Source: Hyaloperonospora brassicae (taxonomy: Eukaryota; Oomycota; Peronosporomycetes; Peronosporales; Peronosporaceae). Taken from it: 64,000 nt of DNA. Of this stretch, positions 11,101 through 21,553 are shown one piece after another (position 1 is the first letter of the stretch; each line of letters opens with the position of its first letter). The notes under the pieces are model-generated. The model searched no databases. It worked only from the letters and a program-made list of their open reading frames with translations, and had not been told where the DNA came from. The stretch spans positions 124,001-188,000 of the forward strand of contig CANTFL010001429.1 in NCBI GenBank assembly GCA_947650285.1, in the 5' to 3' direction. The translations under genes were made by a program, and so were the position numbers.

Positions 11101-13471
11101 GCGCAAGCGTACCCGCTCTTCAATATAAAAAAATTCTTAATTTATAACGACAGGATATTAATCGCACAATTTAAGTGCGTCAAAAAATTCGCTTTCACAC
11201 ACGAACGTTTAAAACGAACTTCTGGCGTCTAACAAGCCTCAAGAGGTTACGCCATGATTGTTATAAAATCAGGATAACGAAGCGGACCGTCGAAATGATC
11301 GGAAATAGTTGGGACTAAATTCCCGGATTTCCTGCACATTATAGAAGTTGCAGTCCACTTGAAGTATTTTATCCCGACACTTGGTCATTGTATCGTAATT
11401 AATATGGCGTTGAGGTATCTTACTTCAACTTGGAGATAGATTGGATATAAATACGTGGCTTCGAGAATAGTATAGAGTGAGGTGTTAATTAATCTGTGTT
11501 TGTGACTCCAGCGGATTAAAAAAAGGAAGGCTCAATTGAACTAACGGGAAATTTCTCTTAAGACGATAGAGTAGCGACTTGCAATAGACAAACACATGTA
11601 AATAAAGAAACGTGTACTACGCACCAAAAAGGAACGCTATCATATATTGTCATCGTACTGGATTAGTATGACAAATTTGTTGTCATCAATAATCTCTAAT
11701 AAATTCGTACGCAATATCCGTGTATGATCTGGCAGTATCGATTTATGAATATGCCTGCCAAATGATAAACCAATGTCAGACTGGAATATTTCTTAAAGCA
11801 TATAGAACATTGTTACTGTATTACAAGTAAGAACGATTGCCCGACTCGTGGATCGGTAGTTTGCAGAAAAGCTTAGTCTTTGGTGTAAACAAAACCTGCT
11901 GTGTAAGTTGGCTTGTCGGCTGCTGCTGTCCACAAACACAAGCATTTCCGAAGGTTAGCACACGATTAAGTAGAGTCAACTGTTACTAGGATAGTAGACA
12001 AGAGATCAATATGCAAAGGATTCAGATTTGACTACGTCTAGAAAGAACGAATATAGTACCTATCAAAAGACCTTAAACATTTGAATGCGATGGCAAATGT
12101 GTTAGAGCCAAATGAAATTTAGGCAAATTAGGTATCATCGTCCTGAAAGATTGAGCTCCCAAGAACTTAAGTATATGCCTTTTTGGATTAAAATACATTA
12201 ACTGCTTTGGTCATCGCAAGATAAGGTGTGAGAACTTTTAAATTCGATTAGATAGCGCTTGCGAACTTAAGTTTGGCAATATCTCAACTGCTGAAGCTCG
12301 AAAATAATAGTATTCTACGAAAACAGCCTAGTTGCATTGTCAATGCTATCAACGTAATCGTCGCAGCGAAAGTCACATTATCGATAAAAGATCTCCGGTG
12401 ATCTTTCTTCGATAACAGTCTAGACTAAAGCATATCATGGATAGCCGGATATAAGTTTACACGTCTTTATATAGAAATCAACGTAAAGTACATAAAAATT
12501 AAAAGGTTCAAAATATAAAGGATTAATATAATAAGTTACCATGGTCCGAGTTGCCAAAAATGGCACTTGAAACGATATATAACAAAACTCGGTCACGGTA
12601 CTATATTGTAAAGAAGTGGCACTGCTGAGCAAACAGGTTTATTGATCGACTAGTTTTTGCCGATCGTGCTATATATTTCATGTGAAAAAATTAAAGCTTT
12701 TCCACATTGGTCTTCGACTTTCTGGGTGCCTAAGGCTACATGCCGATCGAAGATATTTAACGCATTTTTATATCGAATGCTTATACAGTACCTAATAAGA
12801 GGCCGATTCGAGCGGAGACTTAATCGCAAATATTATGCAAAACAGTATGATATTGGTGTACAAAAATAAACAAAAAAGCCTGTATCAGATCATTTCAGTA
12901 AATAGAACATTCAATTTACAACAAAAAACCCGCACGATCCGTAATCAGCTCCCAAAGTAACTATTGAAAACAGGAATAGTGTTTCCATTTTTACCTTCTA
13001 CAGCTGTAATATATCAACAGCACCGGGTGCAAACTTTCGCACCTAATTGTGAAAATAATGTGTCTAATTATCAACAAAATATCGACAACGATGGATGTGA
13101 TATTTTATCGACTCCACCTTATTAAGAGCCTCACACTTATGCGGAAGCAATTAAAAAGCTTCAATTTTAAAATTTTATAGTCAAAAATAGAGATTTAACA
13201 AAGTTTTGATTGTATCGTCGATAAAACTGGCAATTCTAGAACCGGAAAAAGAATTAAGGCGACCATAAAATAGGCTGTGCCTATCGATTTTTTTAGAGAC
13301 TTATAACCCGTACATAAAGGCGTTTGTGCTGACGTACACGCGTACGGATGCAAGGATGACCATACATATCTCTTGTATATTCAAGCATAATTATAAGTGA
13401 TCCTGAATTGTTAGTTGTCACCATTAATTTGACAAAAGAAAGCGAATTATGCTCACTTTAACTGTGTAGAA
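8170..13471. other. AT-rich intergenic DNA with possible relics
   Basis: Five kilobases with no confident gene. Two short readings look better than chance but were not identified: a minus-strand ATG frame at 8633..8827 (64 residues, four Cys) and the plus-strand frame at 9351..9545 listed separately. The minus-strand frame at 10395..10616 shows nothing recognisable. The rest is AT-rich with stops in every frame. Confidence 0.6.
9351..9545 (+). pseudogene. Possible RT fingers fragment (Ty3-like)
   Basis: The 64-residue frame has SSYVVTWFKKRIRKVTEFRP, then LPLVDLTLGDNAP. This resembles the RT pattern of a SP-S-P-Vxx-V-KK start, a basic turn, an Arg-x-Cys-x-Asp-Tyr region and a LP-x-x-D-x-x-L end, but the central Asp-Tyr-Arg block is poorly kept. 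It begins without an ATG. I cannot exclude chance similarity. Confidence 0.3.
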
Positions 13472-13800
13472 GATTGACGATCGGCATTGGTCTTTCATGT
13501 GGTCTGTGAGGCCAGCGAGTATTGATCGGCTGTGCCTAAATTCAATAGGATATAGACTACACTCAGATCGCTGTTTTTCAGTAGCGTCACCTTCAACCAG
13601 TCGAGTGCGACTTTACAGTGCATAAAAATCAAGTGATCACTATAAAGCATGCACTGCGTAAGTTCACGTCTGTCTCCTTTAGATTTTTTGTTGTTGTGCA
13701 CTCAATCTGCACGTCGTTTGCACAGCCGTAAACGCTTCAAAACATTCGCTGGGTAAGGCGAGGTGGATAGATTTTGTCGCGTAGTGCATTGCTAGTTCAT
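13472..13800 (+). pseudogene. RNase H relic of an element-C-like retrotransposon
   Basis: Plus-strand DNA from about 13480 aligns with 18950..19230 of the complete element. TTTCATGTGGTCTGTGAGGCC matches the block encoding FHVVCDAS, and GGCTGTGC matches the GCA block after it. Then GTGCATAAAAATCAAGTG and AAGCATGCACTGCGTAAGTT correspond to the HDK...AMKYA...KF stretch. The last 70 bases resemble the following APP/MARW segment. It is an isolated fragment of about 330 bp with no LTR, full of indels. A minus-strand ORF at 13495..13701 is only its shadow. Confidence 0.65.
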
Positions 13801-15049
13801 GCATAAGCCAAAACGACTAAGTTTCGTCGCTTACGATCAAATTTGAAAGGATGTAGAGCCGATTGTATCGATCATCTGTGACGTCAGAACTACTGTTGCA
13901 AAGCCAGCTTGAAGCATCCCTTGGTCGAGCATTCTTGACGACGTGAAAGACGTTTTGCGCACAAGAAAAGGTAATGGTACGTATATAAAAAGAATCGTTT
14001 GTTTCAACCCTATTAAGATCTGAACGACGTAATATGAGCGTATCGTTTTTCAGCGACAAGGTGCGAAACGCTCGATGTCTTGCTGTAGTATACATCAGTT
14101 GCTGTCGACGTGCTTCGTGAATGCAATTTACATACAATGGTATTCGAATGAGGATCACATATAAGTTTAGTATCAATCATATAGTAAGCATAGTGATGAT
14201 GACAAGCTTAAACATCAGTTGGTATAGCTTTTCATTGGCCCCGCCAGAAGTTGTACGTTCGTCACTATAATAAAAAATCCTTTTATTAACGAGTAAAGCC
14301 TATTCCATCAATTAGGGCACAATTGCAGCCTCTACCTGATACTTCAGCGAGCTTTTCTCTCTTTTAGAATGCTTAAACTTATGGCTTGGAAAAGGTGAGC
14401 TCAATAATTCGGATATTCTTGTACATTTCGAGCGTCTCAGTACGATGGTGGATATTGCAGCTATTTTCGAGTATAATGTGGCCGACGGCTAATCTCATGC
14501 GTTTGATGCCAATTTCTGCTGCTTTCTTTAATTCGTGAGCCCATCGATGATCCATACCGTCGGTGCATGGCAAAGTTGTATCAATTTGCGTCCTTTTGTT
14601 AAAATATACGATTTAAATTAACTTCTGATAATCCCCCAATATACTCGAAGATTTAATGATCAAATTGTGTCAAAATCGTTTATAAAATATGTATATTCGT
14701 TTTCGAAATAGAGCGAGGCTTCCTACGGCTAAATTTGCCATAAATATGTCGTTTTATGCTTACACAATATTTAGATTGTTCTCTGACTATGGTTTAGCCT
14801 ATCCTCGTATTCCGACCTATATATAGCGTGACCCTTGGATTAAAAGGGAGGAAACCAGGTTATTTATTATTTTAACATTTGAATAATTGCGTTGGATGGA
14901 TTAATCGATGCGAAACATGCCGACATGGGTGCTATCGACATGGAACAAGCTGAACCCAACGTTATATGCCAGGAAATGTCTAGAAGTTTATTAGTTACTA
15001 TTGACTTAGAATACCTTTGAAGACTGGTATCAAATACGTTTGTTGGATA
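13801..15049. other. AT-rich DNA left of the complete element; two unidentified minus frames
   Basis: Minus-strand frames at 13817..14176 (119 residues) and 14379..14573 (64 residues) are coherent but match nothing I recognise; the second includes the plain-looking stretch WAHELKKAAEIGIKRMRLA. Part of the first (HRAFRTLSLKNDTLILR) loosely recalls the integrase-preceding segment of Ty3 pol, but on the wrong strand relative to the relic next door. No promoter or RNA gene was seen. Confidence 0.4.
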
Positions 15050-15054
15050 TGAAG
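15050..15054. other. Left target-site duplication of element C (TGAAG)
   Basis: TGAAG immediately before the 5' LTR is matched by GGAAG at 23071..23075 immediately after the 3' LTR: four of five bases agree. A 5-bp duplication fits a Ty3/gypsy integrase; the first base has presumably mutated. Confidence 0.7.
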
Positions 15055-15467
15055 TGTAACAGGGCAGCCCGTTTTATGGAAATTGTCATTTGAGAGATAA
15101 TGACAATAAAGAATATTATGTTGAATATTCCTTGAACAATATCACCAATAGTGGTGATATTGATGGGTCGACCAAAGAGCCTCCTCATTGGTTGATATCT
15201 TGACGATATCAACCCACCAATCGCCGCAAGACGCGCGCAATGAGTGGTGAGTAGACGTCGTCATACATTCAGTTAGATTAGTATAATTAAGTTAAGTCAA
15301 ACAGAGAGACAGTGGTTAAAGACTTAATTATATTAATATAACAGTCCTACTTTTCCCTAAGACAGTGTTGCCTCTGTTATAACTACCGCTTCCTCGGTTG
15401 CCTCGTGTACGCTTGTCGGTGCACGATACCCTTGCGTTAAGTTCACGCAAGGGTCTGCCCCGTGATA
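15055..15467 (+). repeat. 5' LTR of element C
   Basis: It begins TGTAACAGGGC and ends CCCCGTGATA; the 3' LTR begins TGTAACGGGGC and ends CCCCGTAACA, so the near-palindromic ends TGTAAC...GTTACA-like are slightly eroded here. AATAAA occurs at 15105..15110. Three strong inverted repeats lie inside: 15137..15162 (11-bp stem), 15190..15214 (10-bp stem) and 15428..15454 (10-bp stem). Confidence 0.97.
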
Positions 15468-15469
15468 CC

Positions 15470-15487
15470 TGGTAGCACTTTGTAGTC
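15470..15487 (+). other. Primer-binding site of element C
   Basis: Two bases after the LTR comes TGGTAGCACTTTGTAGTC. TGG pairs with the CCA tail of a tRNA, and TGGTAGCA would pair with the 3' end of initiator-Met tRNAs of the kind ending TGCTACCA. Element D has the same site (TGGTAGCACTTCGTAG on the minus strand, 47640..47655). Confidence 0.7.
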
Positions 15488-15601
15488 CTTCCAAGGACCA
15501 CAGCATCCAACATAAACATTTTGGATGATGAAGAGACCTTTCACGCCACGCGTGAAGGGTTTAACCATTTGAGTGAAATCGAATGGAGTGCGGTAGAATG
15601 A

Positions 15602-16768
15602 ATGAGTTCTACCGTAGGCGAGTTCGCCATTAGCGCTATGTTGGAGTCTCTGGACAGAGACCAACAACATGCCGCTATCGCCAACTTCAATCAAAATGAA
15701 CTTGCCACCGAGAGGGAGAAAGTAGCCTTGCTTCACCAGCAAGTCTCTCAACAGGCCGAGCAGTTGAGAGAACTCGGTGCTCAACAGACAGAGCTTTTGA
15801 GACAGCAGCAATTCCATGCTGCTGTGGGCGGGACGGCGAATGCGCTTCGTCCCGAGGTCATGAATGTTGACGTCTCCAAGTACAGTGGAGTCCCGGAAAA
15901 TTCCCTGTTACTGTGGTTTGTCGAACTCGACAGAGCCTTAAGGGCTCGTCGCGTCGAAGATGAGCAAATGAAACTCATATTTTCTCAAACCCACTTGGCA
16001 GGACGTGCCAAAACTTGGTCCCTGGGGCTCGAGAGTAGCGACCCAAATGTGTTTAGGTAGCTAGTTGACTTTAATTCCCGGCTCAGACAAACGTTTGAGC
16101 CGCCACGGGCTAAGTTCAGGGCTCGTTCAGAGCTCCTGAAATTTAGGCAGGGTAAGCGTGATGTGCACGCTTACTCCCAACATATACGACTCCTTGCGAG
16201 CAGTATAACTGCCAACCAGGTAAATAAACACACGTTGGTTACGGTGTTCATGCAAGGGCTCGCAGAAGGAACCGTCAGGAGCCACCTGTTCCGCCTAGAG
16301 CTGAATACGCTCGAAGAAGCGATATCAGTCGCGGAACAGGAAGACTTCAGCATGAGACAGGCTCATGCTAGCTCAAGCTCTTATCGTCCACCTAGACGAC
16401 AAGAGATCGGAGGTCCAAAACCAATGGACCTCTGCTATGTTGAGAGCGAGAGACCTCGCTCTTCAAACAACAAGCGAATGCAGAAATGCAATCGCTGTCA
16501 GAAGGTAGGCACTACGCATACGAGTGTAGTGCTCCACTCCCAGTACCAAACAGTACTGAGCGAAATGGTCGTCCATTTGCCAGAAAGGGCAATGGGCGTG
16601 AGTCCAGCGCTGTTGCGAAGCCGCAACAGCGAGACGGACCATCAAAAAATGGTCGGGGTCAGTAGGGGCGGAGCGCCCTACTGGTCCAGCAACCTCAAGA
16701 GAATTTTAAAATCTCTTGACGAAAGTTGCTCCAGATACACAATCATTGTGTGTCTCTGCACCTGGTGA
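15602..16768 (+). pseudogene. gag of element C (interrupted)
   Basis: ATG at 15602 starts MSSTVGEFAISAMLES. A Gln/Leu-rich predicted coiled coil (about residues 31..70) precedes the capsid-like domain, where LLLWFVELDRALRARR and AGRAKTWSLGL match the Ty3 Gag core. A TAG stop at 16058..16060 interrupts it. The same frame then resumes (for example FEPPRAKFRARSELLKF) and continues in 16163..16768. Near 16500 a single-base loss disrupts the CCHC knuckle: CNRCQK is in one frame and the HYAYEC part in another. Element D has the equivalent Gag at 46476..47560. No intact capsid or nucleocapsid can be made from this copy. Confidence 0.9.
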
Positions 16769-17100
16769 TGACGTTTCGCTCATCACCTTGAAGTTGGAAG
16801 CGACAAATGATTTGTAGCTTCGTGCCCTAGTAGACTGTGGGGCGTCGAACAACTTTGTTCGACGCCAGTCACTAGAGGGTCGTAGGCTCAAGTTCGTTGA
16901 GCGCGACATTCCCCTCAGAAAGATGACGGTGCGCCTTGCAACAGGCGCATCGATTACCGTTAAAAACGTGTAGTCGGAATCCAATACACGTAGGAGAGCG
17001 AACAGTACGATGATGACTTCATCGTACTAGATCTGGATTACAAATTTGATGTCATCCTGGGATTACCTTGGCTCAGAAAATACAAGCCAAGGGTGAGCTG
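16769..17100 (+). pseudogene. Retropepsin-like protease of element C (interrupted)
   Basis: The plus-strand reading includes LRALVDCGASNNFVRRQS, an aspartic protease active site of the form hhDxGA with Cys in place of the usual Ser/Thr, then FDVILGLPWLRKY, the conserved C-terminal ILG-x-P-W-L motif. Element D has the same DCGAS motif at 46003..46404. In this copy there are in-frame TAG codons near 16814 and 16998 and a frame change near 16967. Confidence 0.85.
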
Positions 17101-17593
17101 GCAGCATCAACCCGTGAAGATGCCTGCCACTTGTTCATCAGATGGCCATCTGATAAACATCTTGGAGCGTCCACAAGCGTGTAGATGTTCTGCGAGTGAG
17201 TGCGATGGCCTCACTTGCGGTTCGGTCATTCGCACGACCGCACAAGATCACAGTGTAGTTGATCACTACACTGTGAAGCAAGCTCCCGGCGGCTGTACAG
17301 AAGTACAGGCAGCGCCGAAGGTCCACCACTCGAAGAAGTCGAGGGAACCGGGACATGGATGCATGCCTAGAGGGCAGCATCTTAGACAAAAGAAACCTGT
17401 TGCCTTCCAAGGGCAACATGGACATCCTAGGTCGACTGGAGAGTCGACCGTAGAGTATCGGATCCTGACTGTGGTTGCACAGCCACAGTCAGAAGACGTC
17501 GAGGGATTAAGTCCCCATGTCGTTGAGGAAGGAATTCCTCAAGAGTCACTTGCTGAAGGATCCGGCCCTCAGCAACCTGTGGAAGCAAGTTAA
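17093..17593 (+). pseudogene. Protease-RT spacer of element C
   Basis: A 166-residue open stretch without a known domain links protease to RT. It is rich in Ser, Glu, Gln and His, and it aligns by eye with 45517..45860 and its flank in element D, so it is a real family part. It ends at a TAA at 17591..17593, and pol resumes in a frame opened at 17612. The DNA holds several of the clearest hairpins (17137..17154, 17248..17276, 17430..17449, 17465..17492). Confidence 0.6.
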
Positions 17594-17611
17594 TAGGAAG
17601 AAACCGAGACG

Positions 17612-18782
17612 TTGAACGTCTTGGTCAATGACGGATCAAGTGTAGGCGCTTATACACTTGATCTGATTGTGCCTCCGAAGTTAACTTCGGAGATAACTCA
17701 GTTGCCAACGCTAGAACGGAAACGGTTCTTGCGTGATTTGCGTAGTGGCAAAGTCAAGCAGATCTGCATACTCGTCACAGAGGATGAGTACATGGCCGAT
17801 ATTCTGTCGGCGACAGTATTTGCTGAGAAAGAACGGGTTCTCAGCAGCTCATCGAAGGACGAAAGTGTCCTCGATGAGAAGACTCGGATTGAGCGATACA
17901 CGTCTCAATCCTGGGAGTCACTTCAGGCAAACCCTTTGTATAAGGATTTGATCGAATTCAGGGACGTATTCCCTGAATTCGTACCTTGCGAAATGCCGAA
18001 AGACAAAGGCACTCGACACGAGATCGAGCTCAAACCGGGCTCGAAGCACTGTGTCATGAAGCAGTGGCCACTGCCTCGTGAACAAGTACTAGCGATCGAC
18101 AAGTTCTTTGCCGATCGCTTAGCAGCGGGCCATGTGAGGAAATCGACATCCCTCACAGCTCTCCTACCTTCTGTGTGCAAAAGGCCACATGAGGATGGCG
18201 GATAGTGCACGCGCTCAACAAGTTGAACGCTGCAACGGTACCGGCTCAGACGCCGATACCGAGGAAGGAAGTTATCATAGATGGTATGTCAAAGAGCACC
18301 ATCTTTTCGTCCATGGATCTGATGGATGGATTCTATCAGATCCTCATGCGTGGACGGGGCATCACGTACACGGCAGTGAGTACCCCCAGCGGTATGCTGT
18401 GGGAGTGGCTAGTGATATCACAGGGGCTGAGCAATAACAATGCTACATTCAATAAATGTGTAACATATCAATTGAGACCGGTGTGGGATTTCGAACCGAA
18501 TTTTTTGTCAATGTGGTCGTTCATACCCGATCTATGGACGGAACGATGGACGTGGAAATTTACAGAACACACGTTCGTCAGGTTTTTCAACTTACGCGCA
18601 AGCATAAGCTGTATGCCAATCTTAAAAAGTGTATATTCGCAGCTAGCAAAATACCACTTCTTGGATACATATTGGGTAAACTCGGCGTATGCCCCGATTC
18701 CGAGAAGATCAAGGCGATCACCGACTGGCCTGAGCCAGTCGATGTCAAGGGAATACGGAAGTCCCTTGAATTAGCGGCGTAA
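17612..18782 (+). pseudogene. Reverse transcriptase of element C, catalytic YxDD lost
   Basis: The frame at 17612..18205 contains the pre-RT region and RT entry (RHEIELKPGSKHCVMKQWPL, then FFADRLAAGHVRKS). Frames at 18205..18480 give PRKEVIIDGMSKSTIFSSMD and GFYQILMR, the palm with its first catalytic Asp (SMDL). 18456..18782 gives the later palm and thumb (KLYANLKKCIFAASKIPLLG). The YxDD position, which in element D reads YLDD, here reads FVNV at 18504..18515, so both paired catalytic aspartates are gone. Frame changes near 18150 and 18480 and a TAA at 18780..18782 also break it. Confidence 0.9.
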
Positions 18783-18785
18783 TTA

Positions 18786-19360
18786 CACAAGTACTCGCGC
18801 AACTACGCCGAGATGACTGTTCATCTTTTTTGCTTGCTCAAGAAATTTGTCAAGTGGTCATTGAACGCTGAGTGCCAGCGTTCCTTCGAAAAGATAAAAA
18901 AAATCTTGATGCAATCGCCCATCTTGGCGATCGCAGATCAGGACAGACGATTCCATGTGGTCTGTGACGCCAGCGATTTTGCAATCGGCTGTGCGTTAAT
19001 GCAGTATGACACAGACGGCGCGGAGAGCGTCATCTATTATCAGTCGCGTCAGCTGCAACCAGTCGAACGCGATGTTTTTAGTACATGACAAGGAACGTTT
19101 TGCCATGAAATACGCTCAGGCCAAGTTTCGCATCTACCTCTTAAGAGATAGAGCGTGTATTGTCTGTTCAGACCATGCATCACCACGCACGGCCGTACAA
19201 AGTCCACACCTCCCATAACTAATGGCTAGGTGATTGACTTTCTTTGCGAAGTACAACATCTCCGTGGCGTATAGATTAGGACAACTTACTATGGTCGCTG
19301 ATGCTCTATCACTTCGGCTTGATTCGAAGCCGACTACACGCGTCAACAGTGAGGATAATT
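18786..19360 (+). pseudogene. RNase H of element C (interrupted)
   Basis: The 18813..19088 frame ends the RT connection and enters RNase H with RRFHVVCDASDFAIGCALMQ, where DAS carries the first catalytic Asp. Then come SVIYYQSRQLQPVERDVFST and a stop near 19086. Further on, a frame at 19088..19220 gives the HDKERFAMKYAQAKF segment and the DHAS region. About 19260..19330 gives YRLGQLTMVADALS, the usual end of Ty3 RNase H. Element D and the relic at 13472..13800 carry the same block. Confidence 0.85.
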
Positions 19361-19579
19361 ATAGTGTTGCGACAACTCAAATTAGTGTGCCATCGTAGCC
19401 TTTTATCGACGTCGTGCGGAAGGCATACACAGGAAATATAAATCTTCTACTTCCAATTGATCAACTTGCGAACCGATCCCGGAAATCCTTGTCGAGTTTA
19501 CCGACTCAATGCCGTTCCTCTGTAAAGGTATACGACTCGCAATGGTCTGCTTTATTACGCAGATGCCGACGACACACTT

Positions 19580-20633
19580 CGTCTCGTCGCTCCCGCGCAT
19601 AACAATTTGCGATTGCGCACCATCTTCAAATGAAACAATACGACATCAGGTGGGCATCGTGGCAGGGAAAAATCTTACCTCACGGTAAGTCGTGACTTTT
19701 ACTGACCCCACCAGTATCAGTTTGTACGCAAGAACATTCGTTCTTGCAAGGTTTGTAAGCGAATGAAGCCTCGTCCTTAATCCCGTGCACCATTGCGACC
19801 TCTCTCGGTCCCCGGCAGGGTATTGAAAGTCCGTTTCGAGGGACTTCGTCTTCGGTTTTTCCGAAGACGCTCACAAGAATAATGGTATTCTTGTGTTTGT
19901 TGACCGATTCAGCAAGATGGTGCATCTTGCTGCAGTGCCCGAGTCCATCACGGCACCCAGCTGTCCTCGTGTCTTTCTTGACACGATCTTTAGACTTCAA
20001 TGGTTGCCTCGTCAACTCGTATCCGACCGTGACCCTCGGTTCACGGCGGAATTTTGGCAAACCGTGTTCCGTTCTCTCGGAACACGATTAAATATGTCTA
20101 CTTCTACCCATCCCAAAACAAATGGTCAGAAGGAACGTGTAAACCGTGTCCTCGAAGAGATCCTTCGAGGATATGTCCACTCGTTTCCGAGTTGGAGCGA
20201 ATTCCTACCCATGGGGGAATTCGCCATCAATAATTCGGTGCATGCTTCCACCCATCATACACCGTTTAACGTGAATGGCCTACGTCATCCACGTGTGCCC
20301 GCCCTTCTAAAGTATGACTCTTGGATAAGGGAGGGAGGGACTCGCTCGAGCAAAAACAGTTTTGGATCTTGCTCATCACATGTCGACGCTAACGTCGTCA
20401 CGTATGATGCCGATGTCGATCAGGTCGACATCGATGCGGAAGATCACCTCAATAATAGCGACGACGCTATTATTGACTCGGATGATGATGACGATGCTGG
20501 TATATTCAGCATCGTCAACGATTATGACAGCGAGGAAGAAGACAACCTCGCTGAAGAAGAGAGCAATCTCTTAGCAGTGCGCACGAAGCGCACTGAAGAC
20601 AAAACAAAGAGTCAGCAGAGAACTTCCTGCTGA
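19580..20633 (+). pseudogene. Integrase N-terminal region and catalytic core of element C
   Basis: About 19730..19790 reads RKNIRSCKVCKRMKP, the CxxC half of the integrase HHCC zinc domain, but in a broken context. From about 19827 a frame stays open to 20633. It carries DFVFGF (first Asp, codon 19842..19844), FVDRFSKMVHLAAVPES, LVSDRDPRF (second Asp) and TNGQKERVNRVLEE (catalytic Glu), so the DDE triad is present. After the core comes an unusual acidic insertion rich in Asp and Glu (about 20450..20560). The stop at 20631..20633 follows a frame change near 20605, after which the sequence continues in another frame. Confidence 0.9.
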
Positions 20634-21553
20634 CTCGAGAAGCGGTAGTCCGTTTTGTTCAGGACTTCATCGCAAGTGCGGTGGACCGTCAGAAACGGAA
20701 CGCAGACAAGAATGGAAGAGCAAATGTTCTTTCATTTAAGGCTAACGACCTAGTACTCATGTCTACGGTAAACCTACCTGGACATGCAGTCACTAGTGTC
20801 GGCAGTAGTAAACTACTGCTGAAACACATTGGGCCATTTCGTGTGTTGCACCGCAAAGGCAATGCATACACGATCAAATTGCGATGTAAGATGCGCACGC
20901 ATCCTACGTTTTACGTGGGGAGGCTCAGGCCGTACTGTCAGTACGAGCGTTCTTCTTCCGATGAAGATAGCCCCGACGCTCAAGAACCTCCATCGGGTTT
21001 TTGCATTCGCGTTCCAGACGATCCGTTTGGTCGCCTAAATGAGAGACCTAAGAGCTCAACCGAGATATCTCCCCGCGAGCCGTCGCCAGATCGCCAACGA
21101 GGAAGCGGACGTCGCGCTCGACCTGCAGCTGCGAGACCGCATACTCAGCGCGGTGCTTCGCGTACTCCGTCTCGTGTTCCTTTCGGTACTTCCGCAAAGT
21201 ATCAGATAGGTCGTAACGCCTGTTCCCCTCGTTCGTCAAATCATCGCGCAATTCGTCGATTGCGCGATCCATCTCGTAAGGATCGAGATGGTGGGCCTGG
21301 GGTTTCGGAGGAGGTCTTTCCTTCTCCACCACATCCTTTGGTGGATGCTCACGGTGGTCAACGCTTTCTAGTGGAGCGTATCGTGAATCACCGTGACGAT
21401 TCAGGATCAAGGACGAGCTACCTCGTCCAGTGGCGGGGGTATCCACCCTCTTGGGACAGCTGGGATCCCCTCTCTCAGCTGTTGATGGATGTTGAAGGTC
21501 TCGTCCGCCATTATGACGAGACTCATCCGATTGGTCCGGGGGCCCGTCGGTAA
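20600..21553 (+). pseudogene. Integrase C-terminal domain with chromodomain, element C
   Basis: The frame open through 21553 starts within the end of integrase (VDRQKRNADK, also present in element D). It contains IGPFRVLHRKGNAYTIKL, the GPY/F module, then HPTFYVGRLRPY. A low-complexity Arg/Ser/Pro linker follows. Residues about 229..283 of the 290-residue frame from 20681 form a chromodomain: FLVERIV, YLVQWRGYPPSWDSWDP and a C-terminal helix. The three aromatic-cage positions known from HP1 appear as Phe, Trp and Tyr, so histone-tail binding and targeted integration are plausible. The last 506 bp overlap the antisense ORF. Confidence 0.9.

Noticed and set aside
13817..14176. 119-residue minus-strand frame as an integrase-linked pol segment
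   Set aside because: Similarity is very weak and the strand is opposite to the neighbouring RNase H relic.
16706..17425. Minus-strand frames of 90-95 residues opposite protease and spacer in element C
   Set aside because: They are shadows of plus-strand pol; the many palindromes make both strands look alike. Unlike 21048..22612 they show no protein-like order.
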